Of a stretch of DNA of 19,495 bases, positions 15,138 through 19,495 are shown one piece after another. The notes beneath the pieces are model-generated. The model searched no databases, had not been told where the DNA came from, and saw nothing but the letters and a program-made list of their open reading frames with translations. Source of the DNA: JAKVKY01 sp964293585 (GTDB lineage Bacteria > Bacillota > Negativicutes > Acidaminococcales > Acidaminococcaceae); the NCBI GenBank assembly GCA_964293585.1, contig CAXYYS010000037.1, positions 1 through 19,495 of the forward strand, in the 5' to 3' direction. The translations under genes were made by a program, and so were the position numbers. How positions within the stretch are numbered: the first letter of the stretch is position 1; each line of letters opens with the position of its first letter.

Positions 15138-16231
15138 TGTGCTGCGCCTCCTTCTGCAGCGATAATAGTACCGCCGCCAACCACGTTCTGGCCGTCGTAA
15201 AAAACTACGGCCTGGCCCGGGGTCACAGCCCGCATGGGTTCCTTAAAAATTACCCGCACCTGGCCGCCGGCTGCCGGTTCCAGGGTGGCCGGCACATCCT
15301 GCTGGCGGTACCGGGTCTTGACGGTTACGTCCAGAGGTCCGGTCAGGGCAGGGATGGAGATAAAGTTGCACGCACCGGCCAGTAAACTTTTGCTAAAAAG
15401 TAAACTTTCCGGTCCCAGGTAGACAATATTTTGGGCCACATCTTTTTTCACCACGTAGAGCGGATGGGCATAGGCGATGCCTAACCCCTTGCGCTGGCCC
15501 AGGGTATAATGCAGCTGGCCCTTATGGGTGCCAATGACCTCGCCGGTCTCCAGCAAAACAAAAGGACCCGGTTTCGTTTTTTTCTGGCTTAAGAACTCAA
15601 TCACTTTGGCATAATCGCCGTCCGGGACAAAACAAATATCCTGGCTGTCGGGCTTAGCGGCGTTTACAAAACCGTGGGCGGCGGCCAGCTGCCGGATTTC
15701 CGGCTTGGTAAGCTGTCCCAGGGGAAAGAGCACATGAGCCAGTTGTTCCTGGCTCAAGCTGTACAGCATATAGCTCTGATCTTTTTTCTGATCCACGGCC
15801 CGGCACAGCAGCCAGCGTTTTTTGGCCGCGTCGTATGTGACGGCGGCATAATGGCCGGTGGCTAAATAATCGCAGCCCAGTTCCCGGGCCCGCTCAAACA
15901 GCGCGCCAAACTTGACGAACTTGTTGCAGTCCACGCAGGGATTGGGGGTACGTCCGGCGGCGTATTCGCTGACGAAATTATCCAGCACATGTTCCCTAAA
16001 GGCGTTAAAGCAGGGGATAACCTTGTGCGGGATGCCGAGTTTGGCTGCCACCTGGCGTGCGTCTTCCACATCGGCCAGACTGCAGCAGCGGCTTTCCACG
16101 CTCATGCCCACGTCTTCGTTGGCAAACATGCGCCCTGTGGCGCCTATGACCTCATAATGTTGTTCCTGTAAAAGCAGGGCGGCAGCACTGCTATCCACGC
16201 CGCCGCTCATGGCTACTAAAACTTTTGGCAT
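15134..16231 (-). CDS. mnmA: tRNA-specific 2-thiouridylase MnmA
   Basis: Inserts sulfur at position 2 of the wobble uridine of tRNA-Lys, -Glu and -Gln, using persulfide from IscS-type donors. The start at 16231 follows AAAGGA by seven bases; an upstream in-frame extension of 12 codons has no site. It has 365 residues. The PP-loop SGGVDSS is at 9-15, the first catalytic Cys is C99 (RTPNPCVDCNKFVKF) and the second is C200 (SQDICFVPDGDY). YAAGRTPN and LGQRKGLGIAY also match. An upstream HD-domain gene lies 48 bases before, so both may share one transcript, and the secreted-protein gene overlaps the 3' end. Confidence 0.97.
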   Translation of the reverse strand: MPKVLVAMSGGVDSSAAALLLQEQHYEVIGATGRMFANEDVGMSVESRCCSLADVEDARQVAAKLGIPHKVIPCFNAFREHVLDNFVSEYAAGRTPNPCVDCNKFVKFGALFERARELGCDYLATGHYAAVTYDAAKKRWLLCRAVDQKKDQSYMLYSLSQEQLAHVLFPLGQLTKPEIRQLAAAHGFVNAAKPDSQDICFVPDGDYAKVIEFLSQKKTKPGPFVLLETGEVIGTHKGQLHYTLGQRKGLGIAYAHPLYVVKKDVAQNIVYLGPESLLFSKSLLAGACNFISIPALTGPLDVTVKTRYRQQDVPATLEPAAGGQVRVIFKEPMRAVTPGQAVVFYDGQNVVGGGTIIAAEGGAAQ

Positions 16232-16279
16232 ACAAATTTCCTTTAAGTAATGGGCGGCGCTTGTCACGGCGCGGCCACT

Positions 16280-16858
16280 TTATTTCAGGTTGGCGCAGAA
16301 CTCGTTAATCTTAGCCTCGTCCACCCGCATAGCTAAAATGGTTTTGCTGATCAGATCGTCCAGGGTCCAGCCTAACATCTCGGCGCCCTGTTTGATTATC
16401 TCGCGGCTGCAGCCGGCGGCAAAGTTCAAAGACTTAAATTTTTTCTTTACGGATTTTAATTCCATGTCCTGCACGCTCTTGGACGGACGCATTAAAGCGC
16501 AGGCGCCGATAAGACCGGTGAGCTCGTCGCAGGCGAACAGGATCTTTTCCATCTGGTGCTCCGGTTTTAAGTCGATACAGATACCGTAACCGTGGCAGGC
16601 TACCGCATGGATCAGTTTCGGGTCCAGCTGCAGGCCTTCCATGATTTCTTTTTCTTTCTTGCAGTGTTGCTCCGGGAATTTTTCAAAATCCAGGTCGTGC
16701 AAAAGACCGACGATTCCCCAAAAATCTTCTTCGGCGCCGTAGCCCAGCTCCCTGGCAAAATAACGCATCACGCCTTCCACCGTCAGCGCATGGCGCAGAT
16801 GGAAAGGATCCTGGTTGTATTCGGTTAATAATTTCCAGGCTTCATCTCTGGTAAGCAT
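16280..16858 (-). CDS. HD-domain phosphohydrolase (COG2316-like)
   Basis: A metal-dependent phosphohydrolase of the HD superfamily; its substrate is unknown. ATG 16858 has AAGGAG five bases upstream; the open frame extends 68 codons further up across the promoter and is not credible there. It has 192 residues. Metal-site residues are H23 (LRHALTVE), H54-D55 (GLLHDLDFE) and D111 (ACDELTG). A second His pair at H75-type positions is not clear. The C-terminal 70 residues (PSKSVQDM...KKKFKSLNFAAGCSR) match the COG2316 pattern as I recall it. It is probably transcribed with mnmA from the promoter at 16946-16973. Confidence 0.85.
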   Translation of the reverse strand: MLTRDEAWKLLTEYNQDPFHLRHALTVEGVMRYFARELGYGAEEDFWGIVGLLHDLDFEKFPEQHCKKEKEIMEGLQLDPKLIHAVACHGYGICIDLKPEHQMEKILFACDELTGLIGACALMRPSKSVQDMELKSVKKKFKSLNFAAGCSREIIKQGAEMLGWTLDDLISKTILAMRVDEAKINEFCANLK

Positions 16859-16945
16859 ATGAACTCCTTCTTTCCTTTTAACTGAGAGGGACGTCGCCGG
16901 TATAAAGGCGGCGCCCAACATAAACATTAAACATGATATTAAATT

Positions 16946-16973
16946 ATTATAACATAAAAATGCGCTGTGTAAA
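16946..16973 (-). promoter_or_regulatory. Promoter of the HD-mnmA-secreted protein operon
   Basis: On the minus strand, TTTACA (16973-16968) is followed by 16 bases and then TATAAT (16951-16946). The start is predicted near 16939, giving a leader of about 80 bases before the HD gene. It is a near-consensus sigma-A type pair. Confidence 0.7.
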
Positions 16974-17039
16974 AATTTTTGGGTTTTACGTACGACAAAC
17001 AGAGGCAGTTGTGTTAAAATAAAAATCAGCACTAAATTA

Positions 17040-17996
17040 ATGACGGGAGCAAACATAAACAAGTTGAACCAGGTAAAAACTTTTACGATCTTAACATTAG
17101 CGGCAGCCTTTTGGGGGTTTCAGCCCAGCTGTATCAAATGGCTGATCGGCGTTTGGTCGCCGGTGACCTTGACGGCCTGCCGGTATTTTATCATGAGCCT
17201 GCTCTTATTGGCCTGGGCCTATCGCCGCAGCGGTAAAGCTTTTCTGCCCCGGCGGGACGCCTGGCCCTGGCTGATTGCCATGGGCATTATCGGCATTCTC
17301 ATCAATAACGTGTCCCAGTTTACCGGGCTCAAATATACAACCATCACCAACTGCACTCTAATCTCGGCTTCGTCTCCGGTCATCGCGGCGGTGATGTCCT
17401 ACCTGATCATCCGGGAGCGGCTCAGCCGTTTAAGCTGGCTGGGCATCGCCTTATCTTTTGCCGGGGTGCTGGTGGTGGTCAGCCACGGTTCCCTGGACGT
17501 CTTGCGCAGTCTGAGTTTTAACCGGGGCGACATTCTCTGTTTTGTTTCCCAGGTTTCCTGGACCGTTTATTCGCTCATGGGACTTAGGGTGATGCAGAAA
17601 CTGGACCCGGTAGCCACCACGGGCTGGGCCGGATTTTTGGGTGCCTGGGTTACCCTGGTTTACGGTCTGGCCACGGACGATTTCCATCCGGTGGCGCTGA
17701 GCCTGAAACCGCTGGTAGCATTCTGGTACACTATTTTGTGCGGCGGCGTGCTGGCCATGGCGGGCTGGAACCTGGGCGTGAAGGCAGCTGGCGTCAGCCT
17801 GGCTTCCATCTTTTTAAATCTGATGCCGGTGGTAGGCATGGTAGCCGGCTACGGCCTTTTTCAGGAAGAAATCGGCGCGGCGCAGCTCGGCGGCGCCCTG
17901 GCAATTTTCTGCGGCGTGTTCCTGACCACTAACAGCGACAGGATTGCCTATTGGGTTAGCGGCAGCACCAACAGTTATGCCCGGCATAAACGTTAA
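17040..17996 (+). CDS. DMT/EamA family permease
   Basis: An inner-membrane transporter of the drug/metabolite family; the substrate is unknown. It has 318 residues with about ten hydrophobic helices and two EamA repeats (about 13-148 and 163-298). The N-terminal repeat starts TILTLAAAFWGFQPSCIKWL. A typical mid-protein feature is the TTITNCTLISASSPVIAAVMSYLIIRERLS segment, shown here by its words SSPV and RERLS. The second repeat ends AIFCGVFLT. No clear ribosome-binding site precedes ATG 17040, and GGGAG (17044-17048) lies just after it, so the true start may be slightly downstream. It lies alone between the divergent HD gene and the convergent cysK. Confidence 0.85.
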   Translation: MTGANINKLNQVKTFTILTLAAAFWGFQPSCIKWLIGVWSPVTLTACRYFIMSLLLLAWAYRRSGKAFLPRRDAWPWLIAMGIIGILINNVSQFTGLKYTTITNCTLISASSPVIAAVMSYLIIRERLSRLSWLGIALSFAGVLVVVSHGSLDVLRSLSFNRGDILCFVSQVSWTVYSLMGLRVMQKLDPVATTGWAGFLGAWVTLVYGLATDDFHPVALSLKPLVAFWYTILCGGVLAMAGWNLGVKAAGVSLASIFLNLMPVVGMVAGYGLFQEEIGAAQLGGALAIFCGVFLTTNSDRIAYWVSGSTNSYARHKR

Positions 17997-18014
17997 AATT
18001 TTTGCAGTAAAAAA

Positions 18015-18056
18015 AGCAGGATCCGGTTTTCAACGCCGGACCCTGCTCCTTTTTTT
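18015..18056. terminator. Bidirectional terminator shared by the permease and cysK
   Basis: Stem AGCAGG-A-TCCGG (18015-18026) with CCGGA-C-CCTGCT (18036-18047), a single A.C mismatch and a short loop. T-run on the plus side (18049-18056) and A-run (18009-18015) giving a U-tract on the minus side. The cysK stop codon abuts it. Confidence 0.9.
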
Positions 18057-18987
18057 AATCTACAAAACCGGGCGTGCTCAGATATCTTTCGCCGGTATCC
18101 GGAAGCAAGGCTACGATGACCTTGCCCTTGTTTTCGGGGCGGTTGGCTAAAACCGTAGCGGCATACGCAGCTGCGCCGGAAGAAATGCCGACCAGCAGGC
18201 CTTCGTGTTTCGCCAGCAGACGGGTAGTCTTAAAAGCATCGTCGCCTTTGACCGGCAGGATTTCGTCTATCAATTCCTTTTTAAAATTGCCGGGGACAAA
18301 GTTGGCGCCGATACCCTGAATCTTGTGGGGACCGGCCTTACCGGTGGAGAGCAGCGGAGATTCCGCCGGTTCCACGGCTACAATTTTTACCTGGGGATTT
18401 TGTTTCTTTAAATAGGCAGCCACACCGGAAACCGTACCGCCGGTGCCCACGCCGGCCACAAAAATATCAACCTTGCCGTCGGTATCGCGCCATACTTCCG
18501 GACCGGTGGTAGCTTCGTGAATCTTAAAGTTAGCCGGATTATCAAACTGGCTGGGGATAAAAGAACCGGGCGTGGAAGCCTGCAGTTCCTTAGCTTTATC
18601 TACGGCGCCCTGCATGCCTTTGCTGCCGGGGGTGAGAACGACTTCACCGCCGTAAGCTTTCACTAGGTTGCGGCGTTCAATGCTCATGGTTTCGGGCATG
18701 GTCAGGATAACTTTGTAACCGCGGGCGGCAGCCACGCTGGCCAGACCGATACCGGTATTACCGCTGGTGGGCTCGATCAGGGTGGCGCCCGGTTTAATCA
18801 CGCCGCGTTTTTCTGCGTCAACGATCATGGCCAGGGCAATACGGTCCTTGGCGCTGCCGGCCGGATTGAAAGATTCCAGCTTGGCCAGGATGGTAGCTTT
18901 TGGGGCGTGTTCCTTATTATAATTTCTCAGTTCCAGCAAAGGGGTGTTACCGATCAGGTCCGTTAAACTTTTAGCAATTTTACTCAT
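18055..18987 (-). CDS. cysK: Cysteine synthase A (O-acetylserine sulfhydrylase)
   Basis: A PLP enzyme that makes cysteine from O-acetylserine and sulfide. It has 310 residues, normal length. The PLP Lys is K47 (SAKDR), the substrate-binding loop is PTSGNTG (73-79), and the phosphate-binding loop is GTGGT (181-185). LSTPGF near the C-terminus and SSGAA (269-273) also fit. The AAGGAAG site lies about nine bases before ATG 18987. It has a consensus promoter 130 bases upstream and a long leader, and ends at a shared terminator. CysM-type activity cannot be excluded, but the A-type motifs fit better. Confidence 0.95.
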   Translation of the reverse strand: MSKIAKSLTDLIGNTPLLELRNYNKEHAPKATILAKLESFNPAGSAKDRIALAMIVDAEKRGVIKPGATLIEPTSGNTGIGLASVAAARGYKVILTMPETMSIERRNLVKAYGGEVVLTPGSKGMQGAVDKAKELQASTPGSFIPSQFDNPANFKIHEATTGPEVWRDTDGKVDIFVAGVGTGGTVSGVAAYLKKQNPQVKIVAVEPAESPLLSTGKAGPHKIQGIGANFVPGNFKKELIDEILPVKGDDAFKTTRLLAKHEGLLVGISSGAAAYAATVLANRPENKGKVIVALLPDTGERYLSTPGFVD

Positions 18988-19063
18988 AAGTGCGACTTCC
19001 TTTCTTCAACTTAAACAACATGCTGCCAGCTATGACTTAGCAAAATACGCCGGACCAGCACCA

Positions 19064-19088
19064 GCAATTTTTAATTGCCACAATTCAT
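19064..19088 (-). promoter_or_regulatory. Short ORF and hairpin in the cysK leader (possible leader-peptide control)
   Basis: On the minus strand ATG-AAT-TGT-GGC-AAT-TAA (19088-19071) would encode M-N-C-G-N. A hairpin GCAATT/AATTGC (19078-19073 with 19069-19064, loop AAA) begins within it. No convincing ribosome-binding site is spaced for the short frame. A cysteine codon in a cysteine-gene leader is suggestive only. Confidence 0.25.
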
Positions 19089-19117
19089 ACTCTTAATATA
19101 TGATTTAGATTAAGCTC

Positions 19118-19146
19118 AGTATAACCCATAAAATTTATCTTGTCAA
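19118..19146 (-). promoter_or_regulatory. Consensus promoter of cysK
   Basis: Minus strand TTGACA (19146-19141), 17-base spacer, TATACT (19123-19118). Predicted start near 19111, leaving a leader of about 124 bases. The boxes and spacing match sigma-A consensus almost perfectly. Confidence 0.85.
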
Positions 19147-19170
19147 GAAAAATAGAGATGGCCTCTTGAC
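19142..19170. repeat. Inverted repeat spanning the divergent -35 boxes
   Basis: GTCAAGA (19142-19148) and TCTTGAC (19164-19170) are exact inverted repeats containing both -35 elements. It could be an operator or a by-product of two divergent TTGAC-type boxes. Confidence 0.4.
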
Positions 19171-19194
19171 TTTTGGTACTAGATATAATATTAT
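19166..19194 (+). promoter_or_regulatory. Divergent plus-strand promoter
   Basis: TTGACT (19166-19171), 17-base spacer, TATTAT (19189-19194). Predicted start near 19201, where the first base-paired arm begins. A TATAAT at 19184-19189 has a spacing of only 12 and is less likely as the -10. Confidence 0.65.
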
Positions 19195-19200
19195 AGTACC
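19175..19200. promoter_or_regulatory. Palindrome overlapping the plus-strand -10 box (possible operator)
   Basis: GGTACTA (19175-19181) and TAGTACC (19194-19200) are exact inverted repeats around an AT-only-like centre. Placement over the -10 box suggests a repressor site. The regulator is unknown. Confidence 0.45.
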
Positions 19201-19202
19201 GG

Positions 19203-19265
19203 AAGTTCCAAGTAGTTTTTTACATCCGGTTGTATAACCTGATGCAGCTACTTTTGGAGGAACTT
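19203..19265 (+). ncRNA. Structured element, hairpin 1 (5' part of a possible RNA)
   Basis: AAGTTCC (19203-19209) pairs with GGAACTT (19259-19265). GTAG (19212-19215) pairs with CTAC (19248-19251). An apical stem forms from CATC and GGTT (19223-19226, 19228-19231) with AACC and GATG (19236-19239, 19241-19244). The stem begins at the predicted start of the plus-strand transcript. Confidence 0.45.
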
Positions 19266-19332
19266 TGATCTTCCCCCGGCTTCCCCAGTTTTGTGGCGGT
19301 CCCGCTTTGTAACACTCCCTATTTTTTAGGGG

Positions 19333-19357
19333 CCGTCGCTCCTTTTTTGTTCGACGG
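19333..19357 (+). ncRNA. Alternative hairpin that competes with hairpin 2
   Basis: CCGTCG (19333-19338) pairs exactly with CGACGG (19352-19357) across a 13-nt T-rich loop. Its 3' arm overlaps the 5' arm of hairpin 2 (starting 19353), so the two cannot form together. Confidence 0.4.
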
Positions 19358-19403
19358 CTGCCAAACTTCCCCGGCACTTCCCCAGTGCTATTTGGCAACC
19401 GTC
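19353..19403 (+). ncRNA. Structured element, hairpin 2
   Basis: A 13-position stem (19353-19365 with 19391-19403), 12 paired, with one C.A mismatch at position 6. A second stem GCACT/AGTGC (19374-19378 with 19384-19388) sits at the apex. Its base is repeated in hairpin 3 with compensatory changes. Confidence 0.5.
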
Positions 19404-19427
19404 CCCCTTATATGGTTTCCCAAGTTC

Positions 19428-19479
19428 TGGCGGCTGTCAAATCCTTCTGGTGTCCTTGGACATCATTTGACAACCGCCA
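19428..19479 (+). ncRNA. Structured element, hairpin 3 (variant copy of hairpin 2)
   Basis: A 15-position stem (19428-19442 with 19465-19479), 14 paired, carrying the C.A mismatch at the same relative place as hairpin 2. An apical stem GGTGT/ACATC (19449-19453 with 19460-19464) includes one G.U pair. The transcript, if real, runs past the window end. Confidence 0.5.
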
Positions 19480-19495
19480 CTTAAATATATTAAAC

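Larger units (their letters stand above)
18988..19495. other. Gene-free 508-base region at the window end
   Basis: No credible protein-coding frame was found on either strand; frames of up to 87 codons here have no ribosome-binding site and low-complexity translations. The region holds the cysK leader and promoter, the divergent promoter with its palindromes, and the hairpin array. A C-rich direct repeat (CTTCCCCCGGCTTCCCCAG at 19270-19288 and a variant at 19366-19385) also lies here. It may be the 5' leader of a gene beyond the window. Confidence 0.75.

Noticed and set aside
16859..17062. 68-codon N-terminal extension of the HD protein
   Set aside because: It would cross the operon promoter and ribosome-binding site, and its composition is hydrophobic and AT-driven rather than conserved.
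18988..19111. T-box or known riboswitch in the cysK leader
   Set aside because: No T-box core or recognisable riboswitch core was seen; stems are short and inconsistent.
19184..19189. TATAAT at 19184-19189 as the -10 of the plus promoter
   Set aside because: Its spacing to TTGACT is only 12 bases; TATTAT at 19189-19194 gives 17.
19203..19479. CRISPR array
   Set aside because: The repeats are hairpins of different length and sequence with no constant direct repeat or regular spacer spacing.
19293..19484. 63-codon plus frame, and the 87-codon minus frame at 19135-19398
   Set aside because: No ribosome-binding site, low-complexity or Cys/Pro-rich translation, and both coincide with the hairpin array.

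Overview
The window reads as a chromosomal housekeeping region of a low-to-mid GC Firmicute-type bacterium. The order Orn/Lys/Arg decarboxylase - tmk - holB - ricT - tRNA1(Val) methyltransferase - rsmI, then metG - tatD - yabE-like - rnmV - rsmA, matches the Bacillus yaaO...ksgA region gene for gene. Several Bacillus members (yaaQ, yaaR, yabA, yazA, abrB) are absent. GC looks mid-50s by eye. Two proteins with signal peptides that look periplasmic or envelope-associated, one of them CsgG/TolB-like, suggest a diderm Firmicute (Negativicutes, perhaps Acidaminococcaceae). That placement is inference, not proof.

Layout. 2-484 is the 3' end of a hybrid sensor kinase (receiver domain), closed by a strong terminator. 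643-7744 is a first co-directional block: decarboxylase, thymidylate kinase, DNA polymerase III delta', RicT with a very long disordered tail, a SAM-dependent tRNA methyltransferase and the 16S rRNA methyltransferase RsmI. 7864-14218 is a second block: methionyl-tRNA synthetase with an unusual helical insert, TatD, a 3D/G5 cell-wall protein, RNase M5, RsmA and a secreted CsgG-like protein, ending at a bidirectional terminator. On the minus strand (16858 down to 14274) an HD phosphohydrolase, mnmA and a secreted protein of unknown function form a likely operon with its own promoter. A plus-strand DMT permease (17040-17996) and a minus-strand cysteine synthase (18987-18055) converge on one shared terminator.

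The last 500 bases hold no credible gene but are highly structured. There is a consensus minus-strand promoter for cysK and a divergent plus-strand promoter overlapped by a palindrome. From the predicted plus-strand start onward there are three long hairpins. Two of these are variants of the same hairpin with two compensatory base-pair changes and the same conserved C.A mismatch, so a structured RNA or a folded repeat family is likely here.

Most genes serve translation and RNA processing (rRNA methylation and maturation, tRNA modification and charging), with DNA replication (tmk, holB). The oddities are lineage-specific additions to conserved proteins: a roughly 420-residue repetitive tail on RicT, a roughly 140-residue Ala/Lys/Glu helix inside MetG, and a palindromic AT-rich insert in the decarboxylase. 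No mobile element, CRISPR array, tRNA or rRNA was recognised.
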